Below the pieces are notes generated by a model. The model saw only the letters and a program-made list of their open reading frames with translations. It was not told the DNA's origin and ran no database searches. The position numbers and the translations under genes are program-made. DNA of 64,000 nt from Inia geoffrensis (taxonomy: Eukaryota > Chordata > Mammalia > Artiodactyla > Iniidae), in NCBI GenBank assembly GCA_036417435.1, contig CM070918.1, positions 30,077,523 to 30,141,522 on the forward strand. The letters run 5' to 3'. Every line of letters begins with the position of its first letter. Positions within the stretch are counted from its first letter, which is position 1. Below, in pieces: positions 28,554-43,500 of this stretch.

Positions 28554-31500
28554 CTGGAAGAAAAAAAACCCCTTCATTCAGTACTCTTTTCCTTTTAATT
28601 AAAAAAGGTATGTGAAGGTTAAAAAAAAGAGTAACTGTTGATGGCCCTTCTTTACTATGTTCAAGGTTAAAGACTAGGTGCATCACTGTGGCTTTTTTTT
28701 TTTTTTTTTTTGGCCAGTGTGTGAAATCTTTATTCCTTAGACAAGATGGAAAGAAAACTAAACAGTTTATATGTTAACAGCAGAGACAAAACCTTTCAGA
28801 TGTTACTTGGAGGGGGAAGACCAATGTTTACTTTTACTCACACTTAGCCCTCCACTCCCCCGGAGACACAGGGCACGTACCTTCTGTTAAATCTACAAAG
28901 GTGTTTTCAACCACCGGGGAGGGGATGGAAATCCCCATTGCTTTTCGGACTCCATACATGCTTACAATATCACCCGGAGTTACTTGCTGTGCAAGTTCTT
29001 TAAGGTTATTGGTCACTTGTTCAGCTGGAAAGAAAAATCAACATAAAGACAGTTCAAGGTACTGAAATGTGGTTCCTTTAGATAACTTAAAAAAAAAAAA
29101 AAAAAAAAAAGCCCAATAAATATATAAGTGGAAAAAAATAAACTGTCCATGGTATTCACTTCAGTGTTACTTTATTGTGGTATCACTACTCAGAAATTTT
29201 CCCTTTAAGCACCCTTATTCTCCTACCAGAGGTACAACATACCAAGATGCATTTCTCTGTATGAGGGACCCAAGAGGCAGATCATGTTGGGAGGGGGTCT
29301 GGTGCTCAAACGCTCATTCTGGGCTTCCTGGAGCTCTCTGAGCAGTTTGGTGGTCTCGTCAAGTTTCCTCTGGAACACTTCAGCTTCTGTGTGGTAAGAA
29401 AAATAACTTACTAAGGACAACACGGACATACTTGTATTTGATCTTGTGCAATAAACTGAGTACTATGCTCTGGGGCTTTGCTATTTATTGGTTAGTCTTC
29501 TCTCCTCAAAGGAGTAATCCCCCTCAAATGAAATCAAAACCACAGACATGCTTTACTATTCCACTGAAGCAGGGCCAGTCAAGATGTTCCTGTAGTGAAT
29601 GGCTATGTTAATCTGTGCTACTGTGACATTAAATCTCGACTGCCTGTGTCATGAAGTATTTCCTTCAAACCCTCTGGAGACACTTACCTTCCGTGTCAAA
29701 AACTTCAACTGGAGCTCCAAAGTTTGCTACTGCTCTCAGTGCTGTAAGCCTGTCTTGATTATTGGAGTCTAAATGCCCTGTTGGTTCGATTTCTGCAATC
29801 TGCTTTAAAAAAAACGATTAATTGAGCTTGCTAAGCCCTGACAGCGCTAGAATGAGAAATTAAGAAGATGGCTTGTGTTTGTAAGCCAAGCTATAGAGTT
29901 ATAATTCTGATGCCTATAAAAACCTTTAAAATGCCATTCCCAAATCCTGGCAAAAGTGTCCATAAATCACACTTCTTGGTAATGGAATGGTGTGTCTTAC
30001 ACAATCTGCATCACTCGTTTCGTCACTACTCTAAAGATAAAAGCCTTGTTACTGCTGACACTGTGAAGCGCTTTTGGTGACTGTGACAAGGCTGCAGTTT
30101 CTGAGGTTCACAGGCAGTGTTTCAGTCTATACCCTTGCACTCCCCTGTGGCAGATCTTGAACATAATAAGATACTTCCTGGGTCTCCTCCAGGCCCCAAA
30201 GCCAGGCTGTAGTACTGCACAGGAGAAACAAAATCCTAAAAAGGGTGGAGTTTTATTTTTGGAATCACAAGACTCGGAGTTTTCCATAACCCCAACACTG
30301 CTTTTTAGGAACAGATCAATCCTGACAATGAGTAAACAAAAGTTAATGGTTCCTTTTATACTTTGGTATTGCACTCTCAGCTCGGACAGTCTGAACATCC
30401 TGCGTCTCTACCAACATACGGGCTAAGTGTGGCGGAGAAAACCGTATCGGTACATATTGATACTTATGGTTTGCCATTTTGGCTGGGCCCTTACATCTCT
30501 ATTCAATAAACTTCTTACCCAGCTTTCTTTCCCATTCTGAAGTTTTCTTTCATTCTTGCCTGCTCACCAAGTACATGACCTTGCTTGGCTCCTCTTTCTT
30601 GGAAAATGACAGGATTTTGTCAGTACCATCTACACTACCATCTACATTTGCATCTGTCTTTACTTGATCTCACATCTTCAAGTTTTCTTTCCCTTCAAAG
30701 AGCTTACGTCTCTCTGATCTTCAATGTCCCAGTTTTCCTCCAGTCATTTAACTCACTGTACCTTTATCTTGTCCCCACCATCTTACTGAAATTACTCTAA
30801 GGTTACAAATGACACCTGCCGGTCTCCTCTTACTGGGCTTCTGTGCAGCATCTGACACTGCTGGACTCTTTCCTGCATTAGTCTTCCGTGGTTTTCCCAC
30901 CTTAACTACTGGTGTCTCCAAGGTTCTGTTCTTTGGCCTTTTCCCAGCCTTCGTGTTCTGCCCGGACAATCTCAGTCACCTAATACCTACAATAATTCTA
31001 CCTTGACACCAATGACTTCCAGATCCACACCTCCACTGACATCACTCAAATCACACTCACCAGCCCTGAAACCCTGCCAAAGGTGTGCTCCTTTTCCTGT
31101 ATGTCGAATATGAGCTAACAATACTAATATCTACCTCGTGCAGGTCCTGTCAATTTTAGTTCTACTGTATTTCTCGTTATTGTACATCTTCACTCTCTTC
31201 CATTGTATTGTTATCTAAGCAAAAAATTAACTCGCGTAAGTCCCATAGCTTTTCACTGGTTCCCCTCCCTCCAGCCCCTCTCTGGCCTCCACATTTGATC
31301 ACAGCAGTCTAACTTCTAAAATCTCAACTTCTTAAGCATTGCATGTATGACTCGTCATCATTTGGTCCTCAATACCTTTCCTCCTCTCTCCAGGTACCCT
31401 GTGGTCACTCACTTTCTGGGTGCTCTGCACACATGCCTTGCCTGCTCAGATCTATTCAGGTCATTACACATGAAGTTCTACCCACTTCACACACCTGGCC

Positions 31501-34500
31501 CTGTGCTGCAGGAACCCCGGTCATCCTTTTAGACCCAGTTCATCCCGAAGTCCCTCTGCGAGGATCTCCTCAGCTGTCCAAAGCTGCTGGTTTCCCCAAC
31601 CTGCGTTCCCACAACATGTACATTTACTCTGTACGGTAATTGGCTTTGGCTCCCTTGTTTACGTGCATGCTTATCTACTGCACTCGCTGCTACTACATTC
31701 CCCACAGGCAAAAAAAGTTCTTCGATCTCAGGAGACACTCAATAAATATTTTTCTTTTAAAGTAAAAGCTTTATCATTTAGGCTTTTTAGTTTATTCACC
31801 ATTTAAATATTTCTTATAAAGAGTAAAAAATATAATCACCTCCATTTCTTTTGCTGTGTCAAGTATCTTAGTTTGGTTTTCATCTTCAGGAGATGACTAT
31901 AAGGATAAAGAAAAACACTTTATTAAAAGACATATAAAAAGGCAAATATCAAGGAAAATAGAAAAACATCAAGAGTTTCATGGCAAGATAAAAGGAGTAA
32001 GAATATGTATTATCAAAATATAATTTTTTAAACCAAAAATGAATTAGATATAATTACTAGCATTTTGAGAGTATTTTTTGAGTCCAGAGTACACATTACT
32101 AGTGACTTTAAGACTGCTAGTTCTATGACCAGTCAAGAAGCAACATACATGTTTAAGAAGATACTTGGTAAATAGCATACAAGGACCTAAATAAATGGAG
32201 TCTTATTTTCAGCAATAGGTGGTTGAAATCTCTGACAAAGAGAAGATAGGAGTACTCCAGGGTGTATTCTGCATAAAAGAGGCAACACTTGCAGACAGCA
32301 GAGAATGTAAAATATTCAAATGCTATAGAGAACGTGAAAACTTCCCATAATCCTAGTCTTCAGAGATACTGCCTATATCAACAATACATGTATCATGCAC
32401 AAAAATCAATCATGATCTGTTATCTTTTCTTGAAAGGTTATACCGTGATTTATTTAACTGATTCCCAATTTAAAAAAATTATAAACACTGTATTGCTTAT
32501 ATATAACTTCTATCTTAATTTGCTAGTATAAATTCTAAGAGGAACTGCTGGATCAAAGGGCAGAAGAACTTTAAATTTGAAATATATTGCCATATCAACA
32601 AAATGAAAGACATGCAATTTTAGTTCAAGACTTTTAATTAATTCAGGTTAATTGCTGGGAAGGGTATAGTAAAAATATTTTTGAATTGATGTAAAGCTGA
32701 ATGTTTTTTAGGTCATGTGAAGAAAGCAGTTTATATGCTAAGATACAAGACTGTACAGCAGTTCTCACTGAACTTCAGGCGCTGACTCAGCTTTGCTGAC
32801 AGGTCACCCAAGGACCAGCAGCCACAAGTACAGCGAGGGCAGAGGACAAGGCAACTACAGTCACAGCCACCAGGAAGAGTTATGACCCCCAGGAGATACA
32901 GGGTTCCTCTAACTATGGTGACAAGGACATTCTGGAGACCAACTCTCCTCTACACTGAAGGAACACTTTCTGGTTTTAATCTTTGAGCCAAGTCTCTGAA
33001 TTATCCCAGATTATGAACTATGTCCAACTGAACTGGAGCTAGTTTACTAGTGTTAATACAATACAGCAATGAGGAAGCTTGTTACTTTTTAACTTGAGGC
33101 TCCACCACTGTATTATTACTATGTAATAAGGAAAAGGACATTCCCTATCATTTTAGTCAACTTAATGTCAAGCCAGTGAGCAAGACTTCCTTTTTTGTTG
33201 GGGCACAGAACACGAGCTGACTTCTGAGTTATAACCCCGTTTTTGATTCCTACGTTTCCAAGATGAGGAGATAAAGACAACCCTCTGGCCCTCACAGACC
33301 CTGGTAGCCGAGTTACTCGTTCATTGTCCTCCACCCATGGTCTCCACCCGGGCTGGGCTGTCTTTTCAGCGGAATGGAGTTCAGCTGTCACACTGGTTAA
33401 TCCCATGGTTTCATAACACTGATGGCTAACACCTGAGGGCCAATGATAAATCACTGTTTCTTTAGCAGCATTCTTACCATCTCCAACTCCTGCAGGGTTC
33501 TAGAATGTCCTCCTTTTGTTAAAACATCCAGTAAACTATCTGCCATAACATATGGATAATCTTGGCATGTGGCCAAAAACTCATGGATGCTGAAAGAGAG
33601 TGTGTTGGGAAAGTCACTTTCATACAAATCATCTCCGCTGGCGTAATCTTCCTATCATAGCCAACTGTTTCATTAGATGCCCCTAATTTATACCCCATGA
33701 TGTGAAACTTTCCATCTGGACACAACACTGTATTTACATATTTACCAGTGATCAAGTTATCATCACAAGAGAATTAAACAATACCAAGAACACCATGAAA
33801 AGGAAATGCTCCTGGGGAAAACTTCAAAGAAAAACAAGACCTCAGTGATGGAGGGGATCAGGGCTCAGTCTGTGGAATTCTTTGCTTCTCGCCTTCACTT
33901 CTTCCCTAAGGTGATCGTATTCACCTCAGGACTCTCACATATACTAGAAGACTCTAAAAGTCACACCTCCAGTTTGGACCACACTCTTTGGACAGCTCCA
34001 TTTGGAGGTCTAATAGGCTCAAAATGTCCAAAATTGAGTTGCTGGATCTTCCTCCTGAAGTAGTCCTTCTAAAATCTTCCCCTTCTCAGTAAAGAGCAAT
34101 GTCATCCTTTTAGGCTTGGTCTAAAACCCTGGAGTCCTCCTTGACTTTGCTCTCTCACACCCCACTTCAGTGAGTCAAGAAACTGACTACTGATCCCTTC
34201 TCAGCACCTCAGCCACCACTCCCACGGTCCAGTTCTCATCTGGATTATGACAGCTATTCCTCTGTTTCTTCCCTTGCCCCCCTGCAATCTGTTTTCCACA
34301 GAGCAGCCATAGTGCTCCTTTTAAAATAAATAAGCCAGACTTGGTCACTACCCTGCTCAAAAGCCACCAATATTTTCCCATCTCACTTAGAATAAAACGC
34401 AAAGTCCTTATAAAGATCTACTCCCACCAGTTATTTCCCCTACTCTTCCTGTTCCTTACTGCTCTTCTTGGTCTCTAAATGTGTCGGGCAGGTTCCCACC

Positions 34501-37500
34501 TCAGGGCTTTTGCACAGCTATTCCACTGGCTGGAATGTTCTACTTTCAGATGGCAGCAATGTTTGCTTCTTTACTGCCTTCAGTTTTGCTCAATGTTCAC
34601 TTAGCAAAGCCTTCCTTGACTACCCTATTTAAAACAGCACCCCTCTCCCAATCCTAGCACTATCTTCCTTTACTTCTTTACTTTTCTTCAAAACACCTGT
34701 TACCACCTGACAGGAGGGCATGGGTCTTTGTCAGCATTCTTTCCCAGGGGAATCCCCAGTATCTAGAAGAATGCTTGGAAAATAAGGCACCTGCAATGCC
34801 TGTATGCGGAATGCATGGATGAATAATCCAGAGTGAATTTATTCAAGCTGGTGAGAAGAGGTCTAAAGGATATACAAATGGCTTGATCTTAAACCACAGT
34901 CACTGACTAAGGACCCCTGCCTTATAAAAACACTGCCGCCACTACCACCACACATATATAAAAGTGAACAATCCCCCCTTTAACAGAACACCAGGAGACT
35001 GGTTAAGCTATTGGGTTAAATTCTTACACATGACGGAAGTTAACAAAGTGCCAGGGCCAAGGAGGAATAACCCAAGCTCAATGTCCCACCCCAAGCCAGA
35101 ATCCCAGTAAATCAGGACATTTCATTATGTTGATAGGATGCAAAGTACCCAACATCCTAAAAAAAACACAAAATTATCTTCCCACAGAAACAATAAGGGA
35201 TAGTTGAGTGTAACTGCAATGGTCTACTGGTACGTGACGGGTCAAACAGGCTTGGATGTGGGTTGCGTTAGGAATCGAATCATGTCCTACCTCTGATCTT
35301 GGGGAAAATGGGTTGTGGCTTCCCAAACTGATCAAATTTGGAACAACTCACTGACACACAAAACTGTTACAGTAAAGCAGGTGGCACGTCAACATTTTGA
35401 AGCAACAAGCTCCTGAATTTTAGTAAGTGGAGGTACACAGAATCTTTAAAAAGATATTTTTGTAAGAATTAAAATGCTACAGATGCCAACATCAGAAAAT
35501 ATTAGGGAGATACATTCTTTCTTTAAAATATATAGTCTCTATTAAAGAACGATGATAACTAAGGGTCTATTTAATTACTGTCAATTAAAAAAATTACTGA
35601 ACACATTTTCTACCATTTGAATAACTCTAAGTCTATCAATAGATCACTTATGTATATCAGTATTTTAGGACAATGTAGCACTCAGAATACTGACAAACTG
35701 GTGACTCACCTGAAATCACTCGGGAGGTCAGAGTCTTCCCCATAGGTTGAATAGATTAAATCAGAATCGTCCTTGCTGATATTTGCAAATGTGGAGTCAT
35801 AATGTGGTGCATAAGAACTGTAGGGTCCATAATTCAAGTATAACACTGTTGATAAAAACACACACACACACAAAACCACAATACCATTCTTTAACTTGTA
35901 TGTCAATCTATTTTTTTGTTTATTAAAGATTATTCCCTTCTAACTTTGCTACTTCATTGACTGGCATACAAATCTAGGGTAAACATTTTCTCCAAACATG
36001 TATTTGTGAAGTCACAACTCAGGTGAATCTTTGCCCACAAAGCAGAGATGAAAAAAAAGAAATAACAAAACTCATTTTGAATACTAATACTGATTTTTTC
36101 AGGGGCTTCCCTGGTGGCACAGTGGTTAAGAATCCACCTGCCAATGCAGGGGACACAGGTTTGAGCCCTGGTCCGGGAAGATCTCACATGCTGCGGAGCA
36201 ACTAAGCCCGTGCGCCAGAACTACTGAGCCTGTGCTCTAGAGCCTGCAAGCCACAACTACTGAGCCCACATGCCACAACTACTGAAGCCCACACACCTAG
36301 AGCCCGTGCTCCGCAACAAGAGAAGCCACCGCAATGAGCAGCCCGCGCACCACAACAAAGAGTAGCCCCCGCTCGCTACAACTAGAGAAAGCCCACGCAC
36401 AGCAACAAAGACCCAACGCAGCCAAAAATAAATAAATAAATTTAGAAAAAAAAATACTGATTTTTCAGTTTCTTAATGAAATAGCTAATTAATGTTGCAA
36501 AAATACCATAAAGAGAGTGCTTCTTTTCCTCAGCTCCTTGAGAAAGAGAGAAGAGGAAAAACTTGACTACCATGTGGGAGCCTTACCTGGAGTTACCTTG
36601 TTCCTTTTATCTTCTTTGAACCCCTGCAAAGTATTCACTCCAGACTGAAGTCTTCCAGTCGTCATTCCCAGTCTCACAGGGCAGTAGCCTGGTTCTAAAA
36701 CATAAGAGTGAGCACGGTGGAGGCAGCTCATGTGGCAGTGATCCAGATGGTGCTCTCACTCAGCGTCTGTGCGCACACTGCTTCATGCCATCCACGTGAC
36801 TCTGGGCAGCCCTTGCTCTACCCATTTTTAACATAAGAAAATCTGAGCTTAGAAAGGCAGGAATGTACACGGACCAAAATCTGGTCCTTTTCATTATACT
36901 CTACTGCATCCTGGAATTCTTTATAATCATGTTGCACTTCACTTTAAAAAACATGTTTAAAGTTTTTTAAACATGGACTTTTTTTAAATTTTTAATTTTC
37001 CTTTTGGCCGCACCCCGCAGCATGTGGGATCTTAGTTCCCCCACCAGGGATCAAACCTGCGCCCCCTGCATTGGGAGTGTGGAGTCTTAACCACTGGACA
37101 GCCAGGGAAGTCCTGAAGGTCAGATCTTTTAATGTTAAGATGATGGAAGTAAACCAGTAGAAAAGGTCAAGTAAAAGACTAAGGGAAAATACATGATTAA
37201 AGACAAGAACTCAATATATTCAGGATAAGTTAATCTGAATTAATCTGAGGCAGACTTGCACTGCAGGGAAGAATGGCCTTTAAAGATGTGATGTCTGTAA
37301 ACCAGGAACAAACCCCTGTAATGATGCTAGGAATCTGTGATACAAGCATAAGAACTGAGAAGGATGGTATCAGAAGAAAATGTGGTCTCTAACAAATTCC
37401 AACAGAAAGGACATTTTCTCTTGAAGAAGAGACAAGATGATTTTTGTAGCATGACCACCCTGGAATAGAGTCTACTGCCACATGTGATCAGTGTGACAAA

Positions 37501-40500
37501 ATAAACGCACTTGTGAGAAACTTCAAACACCTAAGTCAGATCTTCTGGAATTTGGTGTCCTAATTGGTATTAGTGCCTCCAACCAGGAGGATGGAGCTCA
37601 GGGAGGGTCACCTTCTGCCTTAAACCAGTCAACTGGCCTCTTGGGGGAGCTGCTGTGTGTGTGAGGTGTCAGGTCAGCGTTGGCCACATTTGATAATGCC
37701 TACAGAAGCAGGAAATCCAGAAAACCAGACCAAGAGCAGAGGCCAGACCTCAAGTACAAAGAAAGGGGCAGATCTTAAGGTGTGACCTAAATCAACTTAG
37801 CTGCGTCACCAAATTTTCATCACGGCTATACTAGAGAGAGCAATGCTCTCAATCCTGTGGCATTTTCTTTTTTATTTTTCTCCCCTGTGGCATTTTCTTT
37901 GACCCAAGACCCTAAAAAATTCGTATGAAAAGTTCATATAAATGTAAAAAATGAGTTTTGTTTTGAAAACATAGCACCAGTTCCTTTTCTTCTAAGTAAA
38001 GGAGTCTATTAATGTTCTCCTTCAGCATTTCAAGAGCAGAATGCAATGCTCAAAGAGAACATTGACAGGCTTGCATCAAATGCATCAAGCCCTTCTCTGC
38101 TTCAAGGTGTTTTTTTAACCTGTTATTCCCCAATCCCTTACTCACCATTTTGGGATCAACCTAAACATCTCTTAAGGAAGCCCTCTCTGACCCCCAGACA
38201 CGAGATAGATATATCCTGTTACTACTCTGCTGCTCTGTTCCTCTGACGTACTGATTCATGGTGGACAAGTTGCCATCTCTTTACATGATTCTTTTTGTTT
38301 GTGTCCTCCTTTCCCCACTCCACAGAACGTTAAGGGGGACTTGTCTCTTCCTGTTTTGCTCCCTTTTTACACCTAGCTCCACCTCAAGCTCCTAAGTGTC
38401 TTGCTCATGGCAAACAATAAATAATGGAGACTATTTCCTGAAGTGCAGGAATTTTGTCATTATTCATTTTTGTATCTCCAATTAACTCCTAATGGTAGTA
38501 TGAAAACAAATATTTATAAAATATTCTCATGCTTATCACATGATTTCCCCCCTCAGATGAATGACATAAATTTCCCATTCTTACATCAAGGTTTAAAATA
38601 TTCCCTATACTACTTCCATTAAGATATCATTTGAGAAAATGTAAGTATGACTTGAGTTTCTAAAACAGTGATTCCCAAACTTTATAAACTTTCTATCAAC
38701 CACAGTGAAAGATATGTCATTAACTATATATTATTCCATTCCCATTAAGGTACTACATGGCATACATATTCATTTTATTCCCTGAAATTAAAAAGTCAAG
38801 TTAAATTTATTATGCCATAGTCTGAGGGTTTTGAGATACTTCAAGAAATAACTGAGCCTTTATACCAGAGTCTCTTAAAACCAAGGCTAGAAATGACTGC
38901 CTAATATTTTGGCTTTGTTAATGGTGGGTATGATATTCCAGGCACTTTATATTTTAAAGAAAACTTGATCTGTAGTACTTATTTGGGATGAAATAAAGTT
39001 AGGCTAGCTGTTAGCATGAAGTACATGATGCCTAGCCAAGTTCTTTATGGATGATGATACAGTTAGGTTTACCAATATTCAGACTTGTTGCTTTAAAATG
39101 TTAACCTGGGTTACTGCTCTTTTCCAAATTAGCATCAAGTTCAAAGTTCATGCACAGTCTAATTCTGTGAACTTACCTCCTACAACAGGATCCACAGGAT
39201 GGAGAAGTCCCAATGTTGTTGTTCCATCTGGTTTCCTCCTTTCAAATTCACACTGCAATGACCCAAAGTATTCAAATGGCATGAACAGTTTTATATACCA
39301 TATGTACATATGCTGCTCATCAGAAAACCTTACCTTAGTTTAGTCAAGCTAATATTACAGGTAGCGATCATCACTATACTCAGATATCAACTTTCACATC
39401 TGTCTCCATGCACACAGGTGTTGATGGGTTAAAGAAATGAAGGTTAGAGAAATCTCAGGATTTTGGAGAGCTGTGTGGGTCCTTAAGGTCACCGAGTTCT
39501 GTTCACTCTATTAAAAAAGGATACTGAAGGCCGGGGAAGGGGAGTGACTTGCCCAAAGTCATGTATTAATTCATTTGGTTTTAGAACCAACGTGCTATAC
39601 AATGTGACTTGAAAAGACCAGTACATAAGTATTTTCTTTGTAAGCTTTAAGCCTGTGGTTCATTTTCCAAATTTAGAACACATTAACATCACTTAAAAAA
39701 ACAAACCCAAATCCCTTTATCCAGTAACAAAGGATAATACTATATACTTTACAAACCAAGTATATTACTACTTTTTCTTTTTGTGAGTGTTCTCCTTAAG
39801 AACTCTATGGCAGATATGGATTAAAAGGACACAAGCAGCTTAAAAACTGAGTTTCAGACAACCCGAATCAGTAGGTAATGAAATGAAAGGAAAAGCTTGA
39901 TCACCTGACTATTAACAAGCCGCCTGGTCAGCTTTCCTCCAGATTCCTTAACAATGCGGTCAAGCTGCTCCTGCTCTCTTTCTACATTATTGCTTTTAAA
40001 TGTATCTTCAAGTACATCTTTGTCTTTCCTGAAAACACATATTAGTACTAAGTAAAAAAGAAAAAGATAAGATGAAAATATTAAAATGTAATTCCAAATA
40101 CGAATACAACTAAAGCGGAGAAATTTGCGCTACTGACATCAATTAAAACTTTGTTCCTTAATGACCTGGTAAGGGGCCCTAATAACACACCAACAGTAAG
40201 GCAAACCAAGTAGTTGGCTAGTTCCCTCCCTTTTTGTGTCCAGTGTTACTTGCTCTAAACGTTTTTCTTAGAAGACTCACAAAAATGAAACTCCACCTCA
40301 AATATGTTTAAAAGGGGAGGGGCACACAATTTGTATTTATTAAGTCCAATTTTAAAAATTTAAATTTAAAATAAACGTACATTTAAAATGTATAAATCTT
40401 AGAAATATAACAAAAACTTGTCACAAGTTTACTTTCTTTGCATTATGACAGCAGAAATCACACACTGCTAACTAAACCCTTCTCCCAGAGTTGACAGCGA

Positions 40501-43500
40501 GGTGCTGGGCATCAGAGTAGGCAGCGGTGTAAGCGGGATACCCACGAGTGCGTCAGGCCATGCCAGCTGCTGCCCGGTAGGACCAGTGGCTCATTACTGC
40601 TCCTACCAGTTGACACTGAGTGGAAAACATGCACACATCTCAGTGACAGCCCATCTGTTTAGAAGGTAGCTTTAACTGTGCTTAGGCTTAAGTACGGTCT
40701 CAACTCTTCTGTGGAATGAAATAATGAATACACTTTTTTCTTAAACAAATAGTTCTACTAAAATAAACTCACAGACAATTATGAGTCCCTAAAGGTAATT
40801 TACTGGTTTTAAAACTACTTTCATACAGAATAGACATTCAGAACTATTTTCTGAACTGTGTTTGGACAATTCCATATAATGCTTTGCATGAGAAGAAGGG
40901 TATCAAATCATCAAAATGGACTTTCAGGACAAAACCCAACCAACCATGGACCCAAGGCAGGCCCCCAATCAGTATTTTCTCCTGATACAGGTTTGAAAAA
41001 GACAGCTTAATCTTAATATTCCAAAGATTCTTTACTTTTTATTTTCCTTATTGGGACTCTTGAAGCCTTGTGCCTCAGTGTCTCCAGAGTCTTCCCTCTC
41101 TCTTGGCCAGCAGCCGCTGTCCTCCCCACTCTGCGAGGTGTCTGTTCTATCTTTCTGCTTTCGACTTTTTTGCAAGTCTGCCATGAAGTCTATGCTCTGC
41201 TTCAGGCTCTGAATTCTCTCCTAAAAATATTCAAGAATATTCTTATTGAATGTTTGTCATTCATTTTGAAAGTAATGCATTTTTTTCCCCCACAAGAGTT
41301 TGCACTTATCCTGTTATTAACTAGGGAAGAAAAACAATTAAATGTAATCATAACAACAGAGTAGAATATTTAGGAACCAGAACAATAAAGTCTATTCCTT
41401 CAATGCAGATAATTTCCAACATAAGAGAATGCTCTCTAACTTTGCTGCATTACCAAGAAGTTCACAGAAGTGTGAATAAATACTTATTCTTTGCAGGACT
41501 AAATTTAAAAAGTAAAATTTAGTTTAATAGGATGTTAAAGTTTTATATTTAACAGAATGGTTTTATCTTCTGAAATTTAAGAATTATCAGGTATTTAAAA
41601 CCTAGAGCATGTGAACATGTGAAGATCCCTTACATTCTGGTATCCTGGGATAATCAATGATGATTCTGGCATTTTTCTCTGTGTGAAAACATGCCTCAAG
41701 GAGAATAAAAAGGCTGCTAGCATAGTTTCTTTTTCAGAGTGCATAATGTTCTAACCAAAGAAGTATTGTTTCTGTTTTGTGAAACATGCTGAATTTCCCA
41801 CTGCATTGATATGCTGTGAAATTTTCATGGTGGTTAAGGACTTGAGGTTTCTGGACAAATGTTAAAGAGGCAGATTTGCTCCCAGTGACTATTCTGCGTT
41901 TTATTTCTGAGTGCTGTCACTGGATAAAATATGGACTGCAGTCTCCTCAGGGCTGCACAGCAACAGCAGGGAAGACTTCTGTGGAATAACAGAAACTAGA
42001 ACTGGAAGGGAGCAGAGGTCATTCAAATAAGAACAATGTAGCCCAGAAATGCTAAATGACTCACCTAAAGTCACAGAACCAGTGACCAAGACCAGGCCTC
42101 TTGTCTCTCACGATGGGGACTTTCCTCATCATACTCTGCTGTATTAGCAGTGCAGACTGAGAGCCTCAAGAAATGAATCCTGCTGTTTTTACTGGACTAT
42201 AATTTTAAAATAATCTTAAAACTATTTAAGCAATATATTTTATGGTAGACAAAGACATGGGTAGAGGAGAAAATACCTTGTTAATTTATTATCCAGAGAG
42301 GAAAAGTGTTAACAGGTTTAACAGTCTAGTATTTTTCTAAGCATTACACATATTAGCAAATTGGAATTACAATGAACATCTTGTAACAAGCAAAGTTTTT
42401 TTTTTCAGTTAATAAACTGCAAGTATCTCCCTTCTGTATCATAAAATATTCTTAACAACCGTATAGTATTTCATCCCATGTGTGTCTCATGGTTTAATTA
42501 ACGACCCTTACTGGACATTTAGCTTATTTCCAAGTTTCTCCTATTATAAATAAAAGTCTCCAGGAATCTCTCTCTCTTTAGAATAAATTTTAGGAGTAAA
42601 AATACTAGATCAAAGGGAATGAGTATTTTTAAGGCTTCTGATGTGTACTACCAAACTGCTTTCTAGAAAAACTGTAACAATTAATAGTATTTGAAAGTTT
42701 CACCAGTGTTTGAAATTTTCTCTGAATCCCTGGCAAACTGATTAGTACCATTAAAAAAAAATTGCTAATCTGATTTTTAAAAACAGGTTTTATTTTAATA
42801 CACACTTAAAAAATACTAGTGTGTGATTCTTTCTGTGTGCATTTACTGGCCATTTGTGTTTCCCCTTGTGCATGTCACTTAAGCCATTTCTTAACTCATC
42901 AATTTCTCGCACATGAAATGGAGGTTGGCACATAGAAGGCACTCAATAAATGCTGGTTAAATGAATGGGCTTAGGTCACAAAGTTCTCAGTAAACTTTTA
43001 ATTTCCATTCTACGGTTTTATAAAGCAGAACCTACATTTAATAACGTTTTCAGATTTTTTGAAAAACGTAATATGCATAAAATTAAAATAATTCAATTAG
43101 AGAAATTTTCTAAATTTCAACACAAGTCATGGAAAAAAAGTGAGTTTAATTAATTTTAATTTGAAAGCAATGTCTTTCTTTTTTGGTAAGTAAAATGTCT
43201 CCAAATCAGCATACTGTTTATTAATTCTCAATTTTACAAACGTCTAAAGGGTTTGATTCTTTGCCATTGGTAACAGCTAACACCTACTGAGTGCTCACTC
43301 ACATAGCAGGTATAATTTTATAAGGTAAGTACTACTGTTATGCCATTGTATGTGATGGGAAAAAGGCTGAGAAAGGTTACATGGCCTGCATAAGATCACA
43401 CAGAGTCTCAATAACACAGCCAGGACCTGAACCTTGATTAGTCTGATCCAAAGCCACTATGCTATGAATAGTACTGTTTATACAATAATGCAGCATTTAG

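Noticed and set aside
29793..29799. Second AG seven bases inside a BRD7 exon as an alternative acceptor
   Set aside because: Use would delete 7 nt and break the frame; the first AG gives the expected length.
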